A stretch of 64,000 nucleotides of DNA, taken from positions 39,660 through 103,659 of the forward strand of contig DASRBN010000013.1 of NCBI GenBank assembly GCA_035653615.1. Direction: 5' to 3'. The DNA is from Ktedonobacteraceae bacterium. Its GTDB lineage: Bacteria; Chloroflexota; Ktedonobacteria; Ktedonobacterales; Ktedonobacteraceae. Below, piece by piece: positions 25,429-33,527 of the stretch (positions are counted from its first letter, which is position 1; the number at the start of each line of letters is the position of its first letter). The notes under the pieces are model-generated. The model made no database searches, was not told the DNA's origin, and was given only the letters and a program-made list of their open reading frames with translations. A program made the position numbers and the translations under genes.

Positions 25429-27132
25429 CTAGCATTGAGCGTTGGTACACCACCAGGTCCAGACCTGATTGTCCTCCTGCGCTCCCATCGGACCGGGATT
25501 GTAGTTCTGCGCCGTCAGCTTGTGCATCGCGATGTCTGTCGGCGAGTACAACGTGATGAACGGGAATTCCGTCAGGTAGATCTGGTGAATCTGGTTGAAG
25601 ATCGCCTGCCGCTGCGACGGATCGGCCGTCGACTGCTCCTGCACAAAGAGCTGATCCAGCTGGTGGTTGCAGTAGAAGTCAATGTTGAAGCCCGCCGGCG
25701 GGAACTGGTTGCAGGCAAACAACCCCGAGTCATCGGCATCGTAGGTGAACGAGTCCTCGAACTCCGCGATGTCGTAGACCCCCGGCCTGCCATCGGTCAA
25801 GAACGTGCCAAAGAAGGTGCTGGCCGGATAGTTCTGGATGTCGATCTTAATGCCAATGGCCTGGAAGTCCTGCTGGATGATCAGTTCGTCATCGGCGCGC
25901 CAGTAGTTGTTGGCCGTCGTCGAATACTTGAACTCCAGTGTCTTGCCGCCCTTATGCCGGTAGCCATCCGAGCCCATCACCCAGCCATCCTGCGTCAACA
26001 GGTTGCCTGCTGCTTTCTGGTCAAACGGCGGACAGGGCGCATTGGGTTCATAGCCCGGATTGTAGCTCTTGCCATGATCGGTACACAACGGTACAGCCTC
26101 TCCGCGCCGGGCAGTCACAATCAAGGCCTGGTGATCGATGGCCATGGCCATGGCTTTGCGCACATTGACATCGGTGCCCAGAATCGGATTGTGGAAGTCG
26201 AAGTACATGGCCTCGAAGTTCGACGAGTTGGGGTTGTTGGTCAGCTTGTAATTGCTGAGCGCCTGATAGGCCACCACCTTGGTCACATCCAGGAACCACG
26301 ACGAGGTGATCGTGCCGGCTTGCAGGTCCTTGAGAATCGTGTTCTGGTCGGTGACGATGCGGAACACAATACTATTGAGGTAAGGATAGCCCTGCGCGGC
26401 CTGGTAGTAGTTGGGGTTTTTCACCACAGTATAGTGGTCGCCCGGCTTGCTCTCGCTCATCTTGAATGGGCCACTGGTCACCGAAGGGTTGAGGTTATCG
26501 GGCGTGGTCTGGATAGAGGCCGGGTTCTCCCCACTGTAGTGATGGGCCGGTAACGGCGAGGTGAGGCCGTCGGTCCAGATCGAAACGAAAGGAGAGAAGG
26601 CTTGTTTGAGATGGAAGGTGATGCTGAGGTTGTCTGAAGAGATATCCGCGCCGGTGATCAGGTTGAAGCCGATGGTACTGGCGGCCGGGAACTTGCCGTC
26701 AGTCCACAGGCGCCAGCTGAAATCGACATCGCGGGCATCCTCGGGCTGGCCATCGCTCCACTTGAGGCCGGGACGCAGGTGGAAGGTCCAGGTCTTCAGA
26801 TCAGCGCTGATGCCGCCATTAGCGGTGGTGGGCATCTCGGTCACCAGTCCGGGATGGATCTGGCCCTGGGCATCGCCATAGAACAACGGGGCATAGATCG
26901 CCTGGTCGACCATATCCGAGAAGGTTTCCGAAGAGGCATTAGGGATGAGCGAATCAGGCTCTTCGTACAGATCATCGGTCCAGGTGCCCCCCTTCGTGAC
27001 GGTTCCGCCACCGCTGCTGCCATTGCCATTGTTGCTGGTGCTGGGGGCGCCACAGGCGCTCAGCAACAGGATTAGCACCGACAGGACGGAAAAGGACATC
27101 AGAAGAAAACGCGACTGGGGTTTCTTGAGCAT
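25429..27132 (-). CDS. peptide/opine ABC transporter substrate-binding lipoprotein (family 5)
   Basis: The 567-residue protein has a lipoprotein signal (VLILLLSACGAPS, cleavage before Cys27) and an SBP_bac_5 body: LYEEPDSLIPNASSETFSDMVDQAIYAPLF, LKTWTFHLRPGLKWSDGQP, VRKAMAMAIDHQALI and a C-terminal FNQIHQIYLTEFPFITLYSP. It captures oligopeptides or similar cargo outside the membrane for the OppBCDF complex encoded downstream. AGGAGG precedes the ATG. Codon third positions are strongly G/C, leaving a 372-codon open antisense frame, which suggests high expression or selected codon use. Confidence 0.93.
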   Translation of the reverse strand: MLKKPQSRFLLMSFSVLSVLILLLSACGAPSTSNNGNGSSGGGTVTKGGTWTDDLYEEPDSLIPNASSETFSDMVDQAIYAPLFYGDAQGQIHPGLVTEMPTTANGGISADLKTWTFHLRPGLKWSDGQPEDARDVDFSWRLWTDGKFPAASTIGFNLITGADISSDNLSITFHLKQAFSPFVSIWTDGLTSPLPAHHYSGENPASIQTTPDNLNPSVTSGPFKMSESKPGDHYTVVKNPNYYQAAQGYPYLNSIVFRIVTDQNTILKDLQAGTITSSWFLDVTKVVAYQALSNYKLTNNPNSSNFEAMYFDFHNPILGTDVNVRKAMAMAIDHQALIVTARRGEAVPLCTDHGKSYNPGYEPNAPCPPFDQKAAGNLLTQDGWVMGSDGYRHKGGKTLEFKYSTTANNYWRADDELIIQQDFQAIGIKIDIQNYPASTFFGTFLTDGRPGVYDIAEFEDSFTYDADDSGLFACNQFPPAGFNIDFYCNHQLDQLFVQEQSTADPSQRQAIFNQIHQIYLTEFPFITLYSPTDIAMHKLTAQNYNPGPMGAQEDNQVWTWWCTNAQC

Positions 27133-27246
27133 TGTGTCCTCCTAGAGTAAAAATAATATTGAGGTAAATAGTGTCCCGGCTAGCGGGAACCGCCCATCAC
27201 AGTTTCGAGATAGCAGCCTTCTATTCTATCCAGAAAAAGTGCGGCA

Positions 27247-27275
27247 ATAACACAAATTCACTTGAAGATAATCAA
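27247..27275 (-). promoter_or_regulatory. possible promoter of the peptide importer cluster
   Basis: On the minus strand TTGATT (27270-27275) and TGTTAT (27247-27252) are 17 bases apart, about 115 bases before the binding-protein start. The -10 box is weak. Confidence 0.35.
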
Positions 27276-27379
27276 GGGATTGCGTTACATACTTAACTAT
27301 ACGTCATTTCTCACAGACTTCTCACAACAATCACTGTTTATAGGAGTAGTAGGTAGGGTACTTGCTTACGTGTTGTTGC

Positions 27380-27697
27380 TCAGGGCTGTTCCACTTCTTC
27401 AGCTTCCGGGGGACTGGGGCGCTTGCGGTTAAATCTGATCACATCAGTAATGAACGGATTGATTAGTCCGATTAAGAAAGAAATGATACTGGCAATGAGA
27501 ACAATCACACCGAGAGCCACAAAAAGCCCTTCTGAGGATGCAGGACCAGTATTGAGGACAACACCAAGCCCGACGAGGACGATACCGATAAACAACAAAA
27601 CAAGCCCGCGCCAGGTATACTTTTTCCTCTTCGCCCGCTCAGCTCTATCGAGAGCCTCGGCCCTCAATACGATATCTTCGTCTCTTTGGTCTGCCAT
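27380..27697 (-). CDS. small membrane protein of unknown function, two spans
   Basis: The 105-residue protein has a charged N-terminus (DEDIVLRAEALDRAERAKRKKY), two hydrophobic helices (LVLLFIGIVLVGLGVVL and LFVALGVIVLIASIISFLIGLI) and a Pro/Glu-rich C-terminal tail. Both ends are probably cytoplasmic. No family was recognised. A GGAAAGGGGAT site stands before the ATG. It stands alone between the importer cluster and tRNA-Arg. Confidence 0.65.
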   Translation of the reverse strand: MADQRDEDIVLRAEALDRAERAKRKKYTWRGLVLLFIGIVLVGLGVVLNTGPASSEGLFVALGVIVLIASIISFLIGLINPFITDVIRFNRKRPSPPEAEEVEQP

Positions 27698-27909
27698 TGA
27701 AATATCCCCTTTCCATGTAAGCGCACCAATAGTGTTTTCGCCAGCATTCTATAGCCAGGTCAACATCGCCTACTTGTTAGTATTATATGGAAAGAAGGCG
27801 GGAAATGTAAGGGGTTTTTCAGAAGTTTGTTAAGAGGAAGAAATAGGCGTCAATTGAAATCGCCTGGTACCTGTCCCCTCCCTTGACACCTGTGCTACAC
27901 TTTAGGTGA

Positions 27910-27982
27910 GACGGTGTAGCTCAATGGATAGAGCGTTCGCCTCCGAAGTGAAAGGCTGCGGGTTCAAGTCCCGCCATCGTCA
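27910..27982 (+). tRNA. tRNA-Arg (anticodon CCG)
   Basis: The acceptor arms GACGGTG and CATCGTC pair, with one G-U. The D arm is GCTCAATGGATAGAGC. The anticodon arm TTCGC-CTCCGAA-GTGAA gives CCG. The T arm is GCGGG-TTCAAGT-CCCGC. The length is 73 bases, and CCA is not encoded. No clean -35/-10 pair was seen, although TTGACA lies at 27883-27888. Confidence 0.95.
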
Positions 27983-28070
27983 TTATAACTCATACTGGCG
28001 GCCCAACTTATATTTTTTCCTGCCCATTGTTCCATCGGACTCGATCCTGAACCTTTCCAAAAACAAGAAA

Positions 28071-28094
28071 AGGCCAGTTGATTTAAGCTGGCCT
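28071..28094 (-). terminator. intrinsic terminator, minus strand
   Basis: AGGCCAG (28071-28077) pairs with CTGGCCT (28088-28094). Read on the minus strand the stem is followed by TTTCTTGTTTTTGG, a good U-tract. It lies 110 bases past the DUF2267 stop and just past the tRNA remnant. Confidence 0.65.
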
Positions 28095-28142
28095 GAAAAG
28101 CTACTGTATAGTGATGATACTGCAAAACTCATCAACTATAGC

Positions 28143-28178
28143 TGCAAATCAGCGCCCTCTCCACTGAGCTACGGGGAC
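28143..28178 (-). pseudogene. 5' half of a tRNA gene (remnant, Cys-like GCA)
   Basis: On the minus strand GTCCCCG, TA, GCTCAGTGGAGAGG and GCGCTGATTTGCA read as acceptor, D arm and 5' anticodon arm of a tRNA, ending at a GCA anticodon. The 3' half (matching anticodon stem, T loop, CGGGGAC acceptor) is absent in the following 150 bases. A chance 7-bp pairing GTGGTGA/TCATCAC encloses 76 bases (28111-28186), but the interior does not fold as a tRNA. Confidence 0.45.
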
Positions 28179-28203
28179 TTCACCACGATTATATCATAAA
28201 AAG

Positions 28204-28644
28204 TCAGCTTCCCTCTTCAATGACCTCCTCGTCAATTACTCCTTGACCGGGCACCTGCCCTTCATTTTCTACCTCGAAGAGCTGGCGGAAATCGGCAGGA
28301 AGTTGCGCGCGCACATTTTCTATCTCGCCCATCGTCACAACTTCACTCACAAGCGCTATGATAACGCGTGCATGGAAGGTTGCGTCAGCGAGAGGAACGC
28401 CCTCACGCTTGCTCACACGCTGGAAGAACTCGTCGAGTGAAAAGGGTTCTCCGGCTCCGGCCATAGGTTGTTCCAGATAGACGCCAATTTCTGGAGGCAA
28501 TTGTGATGCCAGGTCCTTTGCCTCACCCCCGGCCAGGCGTTCGGCCAGCGTCTCAAATGTAGCTCCTGTGGCCCGGATAGCCGCATCTCGCGAATCAAGA
28601 CCGGTACGACGCTCTACCTGTGCTATGAATTCATCGTATTTCAT
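28204..28644 (-). CDS. DUF2267 domain protein
   Basis: The 146-residue soluble protein shows the DUF2267 duplication: MKYDEFIAQVERRTGL..AIRATGATFETLAERL, LASQLPPEIGVYL, then FSLDEFFQRVSKREGV..ATFHARVIIALVSEVV and VRAQLPADFRQLFE. The family is common in bacteria, helical, and of unknown function. The C-terminal 25 residues are very acidic. GGAGGAAGAAAAAATACG precedes the ATG. The gene stands alone. Confidence 0.85.
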   Translation of the reverse strand: MKYDEFIAQVERRTGLDSRDAAIRATGATFETLAERLAGGEAKDLASQLPPEIGVYLEQPMAGAGEPFSLDEFFQRVSKREGVPLADATFHARVIIALVSEVVTMGEIENVRAQLPADFRQLFEVENEGQVPGQGVIDEEVIEEGS

Positions 28645-28820
28645 CGTATTTTTTCTTCCTCCTTCTAATTGACTGACTTCCCAATAACCTTATGCAACAA
28701 TACAACAGGGCGAGGATTGATGCTCGCCGCCCAACTACCGCTACTCCGCTCGTGCAGTCATCGCCCTGTTGCTTTCCGTCACATTCCCAATCAAAGAAAA
28801 GCGCGCAGAAACTCTCTAGC

Positions 28821-29042
28821 CTATCTCATCTGTGCCAGGAGTTGCTTCGCCTTCTGCGCCCTCTGCATATCCTCTTGCTGCACCTGCCGCAGGAATTGAG
28901 CAAGCTGCTGGTTGCCAGACTGCTCAGCATCCTTGATATACTCGGCAGAAGTCTGGCAGCTTTGCAGCGCATGGTAAAGTATGCTCACCAGGTTATACTA
29001 TTCGTTACTCACACCTGTCGTCTGTTGACCAGTTGTCGTCTT
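28821..29042 (-). pseudogene. decayed small gene: lost start codon and internal amber stop
   Basis: From 29042 down, the frame reads TTTGQQTTGVSNE, then TAG (28998-29000), then YNLVSILYHALQ and a helical, Gln/Glu-rich tail ending LLAQMR at 28823. AAAGGAGG stands upstream at the right distance from codon AAG (29040-29042), where ATG would be expected. Both faults can be explained by single base changes (ATG to AAG; CAG, GAG or a similar codon to TAG). Alternatively a 55-residue protein could start at GTG 28986-28988, but that start has no ribosome site. The helical part resembles ferritin-like or spore-coat-like small proteins in composition only; no family is claimed. Confidence 0.45.
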
Positions 29043-29337
29043 TCTACCTCCTTTGTCTTAGCACTTTCCTTCACACGAACATCCATGAACAGATGAGTGT
29101 ACTCAAGTCCACCCATCATGGATTTCACGAACATTGCCTACCAAAAGTTTCCACACTTCAAGTCAGGCAGTGTAGTACAAATCTGTGCTTTGCAGCCATT
29201 ACGATCTGATCAATTGGACAATCCCCTTGCGATTGATTGTATTTTCCCTAAGAATTTCCTCTCAAAATATATTGACAGCCGTCGCTCTTGCCTGCTATTC
29301 TTAGCACCGATGAGATTATGTCGGAGGGCTTTGGACA
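29043..29337. other. intergenic region before comEA
   Basis: This is a lower-GC region with no convincing ORF. It must carry the comEA promoter. TTGACA at about 29271-29276 is followed 17 bases later by a weak box (CTTGCC), so no promoter is claimed. Confidence 0.35.
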
Positions 29338-30147
29338 ATGGAGCCAAAACCACAATTTCGCAACCCGGGCCCAGCAGCGTCACAGGTACAGGTACAGTAC
29401 CAACTCTCGCAGCAACAAACTCTACCGCAGATCAGCGTCACTGTGCCATTCGTGACTGTGTCACAAACTCCCAGCAGTTCAGATGAGCCATATATTGATG
29501 CATCCATCGCGCCTGTACAACCGACGCCAAAAAAGCAACCTACGCGCATTGTCGCCATCATCCTCACGCTGCTGCTGGCCGTAGCGATTTTCTTCATCTG
29601 GCAGGGTCCCTCACTGCTCAATACTTCCGCAGTCAGTTCACAGCAGAATAGTGTTAGTACCAGTTCAAGCAGTGGTAATAGTGCTAATTCGCCTGGCGGC
29701 AGCGGGGACATCCAGGTCTATGTGACAGGAGCCGTCAAACACCCGGGAGTCTACACATTGCCGGCAGATGCCCGTATTTTCCAACTACTGCAAGCCGCCG
29801 GTGGCGCTTTGCCGGACGCAAACCTCGTCGCGCTCAATCTGGCCGCGAAATTAACCGATGGAGAGGAAATATACGTAGTAGCCGTCGGAGAAATACCGCC
29901 ATCGTATGTGGGCGGAGTGCCTCAACCGGGCGCGAGCACAACTCCAGGTGCGAGCACGGGTCAACTTGTCAATATCAACACGGCCAGCGTGGACGACCTA
30001 CGTACGTACCTGCATGTAAGTAGCACAACGGCCCAGGCCATTGTGAATTACCGCCAGCAGCATGGACCCTACACTTCCGTCGATCAATTGCTTCAGGTCA
30101 TTAGCAAGTCAATCTATGACCGGATTAAGAGCATGGTAACGGTCTAG
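29338..30147 (+). CDS. comEA: ComEA family competence DNA-binding protein
   Basis: The 269-residue protein has a proline-rich cytoplasmic N-terminus, one membrane helix (about residues 70-90, RIVAIILTLLLAVAIFFIW), a Ser-rich linker, an SLBB domain (IQVYVTGAVKHPGVYTLPADARIFQLLQAAGG) and a C-terminal helix-hairpin-helix domain (LVNINTASVDDLRTYLHVSSTTAQAIVNYR). This is the ComEA layout: a membrane-tethered receptor that binds incoming double-stranded DNA. GGAGGG precedes the ATG. comEC follows after 71 bases on the same strand, supporting the call. Confidence 0.9.
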   Translation: MEPKPQFRNPGPAASQVQVQYQLSQQQTLPQISVTVPFVTVSQTPSSSDEPYIDASIAPVQPTPKKQPTRIVAIILTLLLAVAIFFIWQGPSLLNTSAVSSQQNSVSTSSSSGNSANSPGGSGDIQVYVTGAVKHPGVYTLPADARIFQLLQAAGGALPDANLVALNLAAKLTDGEEIYVVAVGEIPPSYVGGVPQPGASTTPGASTGQLVNINTASVDDLRTYLHVSSTTAQAIVNYRQQHGPYTSVDQLLQVISKSIYDRIKSMVTV

Positions 30148-30218
30148 CAGAGCAACCAGAAGTCATAGTATCCGGCGACTTATCAATGAGAATTTCTGTG
30201 AATTGGCGGTAACAAGCG

Positions 30219-32714
30219 GTGGAAAACAGGAAAAAAGGCGAGATAGACCTCCACGGACTGGTGCTGGTAGTAGTAACAGTTTCATGGCTGGCGGGCATTG
30301 TAATCGGTAACTGGACAAACCTTCCGGTAGGGATTTCATTGATAGGCGCTACCATCTCGCTGATCTGCGTGATTATCTTCTGGCGCAGCGACCGCGGGTT
30401 ACTGCTCGCATTGATCGTATTGTGGCTCATGCTGGGTGCCTGGCGCTATGCGATTGTCTCATCAAATGGAGATCCCCAGGCTATCAGCGCCTTCATCGGG
30501 CAAAAGAAGCTTGAGGTACAGGGAACAGTAGCCGATGAACCAACATTGGAAGCGCGCAGCCGGTTGTTAACCATCGAAGTATCCAGCGCCAGTACCGACA
30601 ATGGATCATCCTGGCAGGATGCACATGGGCGCATCGACGTCATCATACCTGGTTCATATATCGATAATCCTTATGGGCCAAATTATGGAGATGCCGTCGA
30701 ACTCAAAGGCAAACTCGACCCTCCATCTCCACATAGTCCACCCGAAATTTTCGCCAGCATGGCCTTTCCAGCATTGACCGTGAATGCCAGCGGCGGTAAT
30801 CCTATCATCGCCGCCCTCTTTCAATTACGCACGCAGTTTGCCATTACCATCGAACAATCGCTTCCACCACCACTGGCGGCCCTGCTCATCGCCATCCTGC
30901 TCAGCCTGCGTACGCCCGCCCTCATCCCCTTGATTCCATATTTCAACGAGACGGGCACAGCACATCTGATCGCGCCATCAGGCTTCAAAGTAACCATTCT
31001 CGCGGGCCTCGTTTCAGCCAGCACACGATGGCTATACGAAAAGCGCGATAAACAGGCCAGATTGCTGCCCGCTCAAAAACGCCGCAACTGGCGGCGCTGG
31101 CTGGCAACAATTCTCGTAGTGCTGAGTATCGCTGTGTACACCATTTTGAGTGGCGCAGGACCGGCAGCAATACGCGCGGGAATTATGGGCATTTTGCTGG
31201 TTATCGCCCCACGCATCGGGCGTATCTATAACTTCTATACCGCCATAGCTCTTGCCGCTTTTCTTATGAGCATGGTCGATCCTTTTGTATTATGGGATGC
31301 AGGTTTCCAGCTTTCTTTTCTGGGTATACTGGGCATCTTCATGCTCACACCATTCTTCCTGCACTTTTTCCATTACCTGGAACAGTTCCCTTTCGGACAC
31401 ATTGTCGCCGAAATCAGTGCCGTTACTCTAGCTGCTCAGGTAGCGACGTGGCCAATTATTGCAATTACTTTCTCTCAGGTCTCCTTTATCGCGCCTCTGG
31501 CCAATATATTATCAGTTCCTCTGTTAGGAGTTTTGATCCTGCCTGGCTTTCTGGTTTGTGCCGGTGGGTTTTTCTCCATACAAATTGGCATTCTCTTCGG
31601 CTGGATTGTACAGCCGCCACTATTGTTTTTGAATACAATTATTCCCTGGCTTGCCAGGCTTCCGGGAGCATTTTTACTCGTTAATAACACGATCAGTGTC
31701 CCGGTCGCCTGGGGATATTATGTCTTGTTGGGTCTTGTGGTAATTATTCTCTTCCGCCGCTGGCCGGAAACTATGCGAACGAGCGCAGTTAACAAAGCGC
31801 CTCCGTTGTTTTCATATCGTACCTGGCGTATCTTGCAAATAAGCGCCGCGCTCATCATTGTACTGGTAACCGCTATATCTGTCCACGCGGCGCAGCCAGC
31901 CGGGCGATTGACGATTACCTTTCTCCATGTCGGGCCCTCAGGACAGCCCGCGCAAGGAGAATCCATTCTTATCCAAACACCTGATGGCAAGAGCGTGTTA
32001 ATAGATGGCGGCATGGATGCAAATTCATTATCACAACAACTCTACAACGCGCTTCCTATCTGGCAGCATTCGCTCGACGCCGTCATTTTGACCACGCCAC
32101 GCTCAGACCATCTAGCCGGTTTGCAGGATGTCGTGACTCGTTATCAGATTGGAGAAGTCATCGACGCGGGAATGCTGCATCCTACTGCGAGCTATGCGCT
32201 CTGGCGACGTACCATTAGTGACCGCGACCTTAGCTACATCCAGGTTCGGCAACATACCACAATTTCGATAGGTTCGCAGGTGCTTTTACAAGTACTCTGG
32301 CCACCGTCGCCATTGCACAAAAGTAGTGACGAAGCCCTGGATAACGGCCTGGTTATGCGGCTTGTTGCTCCCGGATTCCGCATGCTGCTGTTAGGCGTGG
32401 CCGCGCTCAGCAAATATGCCCTCAACGGCCTGGCCTCCACTCTAGACCCCAGCTTTTTGCAGGCCAATGTGGTTCAAATCGTGGGAGAGGCCGGCAAAAC
32501 GTTTCCTGCTGCATTGAGCAACATTTTACAGTTGGCTCACCCATCCTTGTTGGTAATTACACCGGCTATGTTAAGCGCAAAGCTGCGTAAAGCCGGACAA
32601 AGCTCGGTTATCAGTCCTGCGCCATTTGCGGGCGCTCCGTGGCGGGTGATACAGACCGCGCAGTTAGATCATGTGGAGATCACTAGTAGTAGTAATGGAT
32701 GGAATTTAAGTTAA
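30219..32714 (+). CDS. comEC: ComEC/Rec2 family DNA uptake channel
   Basis: The 831-residue protein has an N-terminal DUF4131-like part with an OB-type region (LEVQGTVADEPTLEARSRLLTIEV), the Competence domain with about ten spans (HLIAPSGFKVTILAGLV, GAGPAAIRAGIMGILLVIAPR, WDAGFQLSFLGILGIF), and a C-terminal metallo-beta-lactamase-like domain (FLHVGPSGQPAQGESILIQTPDGKSVLIDGG). It moves one DNA strand across the membrane. In the last domain the usual THxHxDH is TTPRSDHLAG, so a metal ligand is lost. Start is GTG at 30219. Confidence 0.92.
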   Translation: MENRKKGEIDLHGLVLVVVTVSWLAGIVIGNWTNLPVGISLIGATISLICVIIFWRSDRGLLLALIVLWLMLGAWRYAIVSSNGDPQAISAFIGQKKLEVQGTVADEPTLEARSRLLTIEVSSASTDNGSSWQDAHGRIDVIIPGSYIDNPYGPNYGDAVELKGKLDPPSPHSPPEIFASMAFPALTVNASGGNPIIAALFQLRTQFAITIEQSLPPPLAALLIAILLSLRTPALIPLIPYFNETGTAHLIAPSGFKVTILAGLVSASTRWLYEKRDKQARLLPAQKRRNWRRWLATILVVLSIAVYTILSGAGPAAIRAGIMGILLVIAPRIGRIYNFYTAIALAAFLMSMVDPFVLWDAGFQLSFLGILGIFMLTPFFLHFFHYLEQFPFGHIVAEISAVTLAAQVATWPIIAITFSQVSFIAPLANILSVPLLGVLILPGFLVCAGGFFSIQIGILFGWIVQPPLLFLNTIIPWLARLPGAFLLVNNTISVPVAWGYYVLLGLVVIILFRRWPETMRTSAVNKAPPLFSYRTWRILQISAALIIVLVTAISVHAAQPAGRLTITFLHVGPSGQPAQGESILIQTPDGKSVLIDGGMDANSLSQQLYNALPIWQHSLDAVILTTPRSDHLAGLQDVVTRYQIGEVIDAGMLHPTASYALWRRTISDRDLSYIQVRQHTTISIGSQVLLQVLWPPSPLHKSSDEALDNGLVMRLVAPGFRMLLLGVAALSKYALNGLASTLDPSFLQANVVQIVGEAGKTFPAALSNILQLAHPSLLVITPAMLSAKLRKAGQSSVISPAPFAGAPWRVIQTAQLDHVEITSSSNGWNLS

Positions 32715-32721
32715 AAATTCA

Positions 32722-32750
32722 TTGCAACATCCTGTCCTATGTGTTATGAT
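32722..32750 (+). promoter_or_regulatory. sigma-70-type promoter of the zinc-ribbon gene
   Basis: TTGCAA (32722-32727) and TATGAT (32745-32750) are 17 bases apart and 68 bases before the ATG at 32818. Confidence 0.6.
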
Positions 32751-32817
32751 GCTCAGCAATGCAACAATTTTACGTTTGCTTGATGAAGATACTGGCTAAA
32801 CGAGAAGGGAAAAGAGC

Positions 32818-33471
32818 ATGTTAACCTGTGAACGATGCGGGAGAGAGATGCCCGATAATATGGCTATCTGTCCTTCTTGCGGAACGATCACCTCATCGAT
32901 GATGGGTAGACCCCAGCCACCGACAAACCATGGCCCCTATCCAACGGATGGGGCGCCCATAGCAGGTTATGGACAGGGCTATTCACCACAGCCTGGCTAC
33001 ATGCAGCCACCGCAGCCGGCATATCCCCCTCAACAGCCCGGCTATATGCAGCCACCGCAACCAAATTTTGGATATGGGCAACCTTATGGCAATCCTCCTT
33101 TTCCCGGCTCGGTCAATGTGAATATTGTCAACGCTCCTGCCCCACCGCCACTCGTTGGCGTTAATGTTGTAAATACATCCAGCTCGAGCAGCTCTGCGGT
33201 ACTGGTCGAAGTGCTGCTCTCAATCTTCCTCGGCATCTATGGTGTAGGCTGGCTTATGTCGGGAGAGACAACGGTAGGTATTGTATTACTGATCTGCAGC
33301 TTTCTCGTTTACTGGCCGGTTCTGATTGTCGGAACCATTTTAACATTGGGGATAGGCCTCTTCTGCCTTGGCCCTCTTGCGATTGGCGCTATTATATTCA
33401 ATGCCATCATGCTAAGCAATGCGATCAAACGCAAGTCTAGCATCCAGATCATCATGGGCCAGCCAAGATAA
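32818..33471 (+). CDS. zinc-ribbon, proline-rich membrane protein
   Basis: The 217-residue protein begins with a zinc ribbon (CERCGREMPDNMAICPSCG), followed by a Pro/Gln/Tyr/Gly-rich stretch with near-repeats of PGYMQPPQP (about residues 58-84), then two or three membrane helices (LVEVLLSIFLGIYGVGWLM, VGIVLLICSFLVYWPVLIVGTIL, LGIGLFCLGPLAIGAIIFNAIML). This layout is common in uncharacterised bacterial membrane proteins. A regulatory or scaffolding role is only a guess. It has its own promoter and a terminator. Confidence 0.75.
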   Translation: MLTCERCGREMPDNMAICPSCGTITSSMMGRPQPPTNHGPYPTDGAPIAGYGQGYSPQPGYMQPPQPAYPPQQPGYMQPPQPNFGYGQPYGNPPFPGSVNVNIVNAPAPPPLVGVNVVNTSSSSSSAVLVEVLLSIFLGIYGVGWLMSGETTVGIVLLICSFLVYWPVLIVGTILTLGIGLFCLGPLAIGAIIFNAIMLSNAIKRKSSIQIIMGQPR

Positions 33472-33477
33472 GCATAT

Positions 33478-33509
33478 GAGGCAATCAAGCATATTGTTTT
33501 GATTGCCTC
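33478..33509 (+). terminator. terminator-like hairpin after zinc-ribbon gene
   Basis: GAGGCAATCAA (33478-33488) and its complement (33499-33509) form an 11-bp stem six bases after the stop codon. No U-tract follows. It also faces the 3' end of the convergent recombinase gene. Confidence 0.6.
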
Positions 33510-33527
33510 AATGGATAATCTTCAAAC

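Noticed and set aside
25435..26553. 372-codon plus-strand frame
   Set aside because: It is antisense to the binding-protein gene; low-complexity Arg/Val-rich product, explained by G/C third positions.
27883..27901. TTGACA and TACACT before tRNA-Arg as a promoter
   Set aside because: The two boxes are only seven bases apart, not 16-18.
28692..29486. Plus-strand frames of 134 and 129 codons before comEA
   Set aside because: They overlap the decayed minus-strand gene and comEA; composition is not protein-like.
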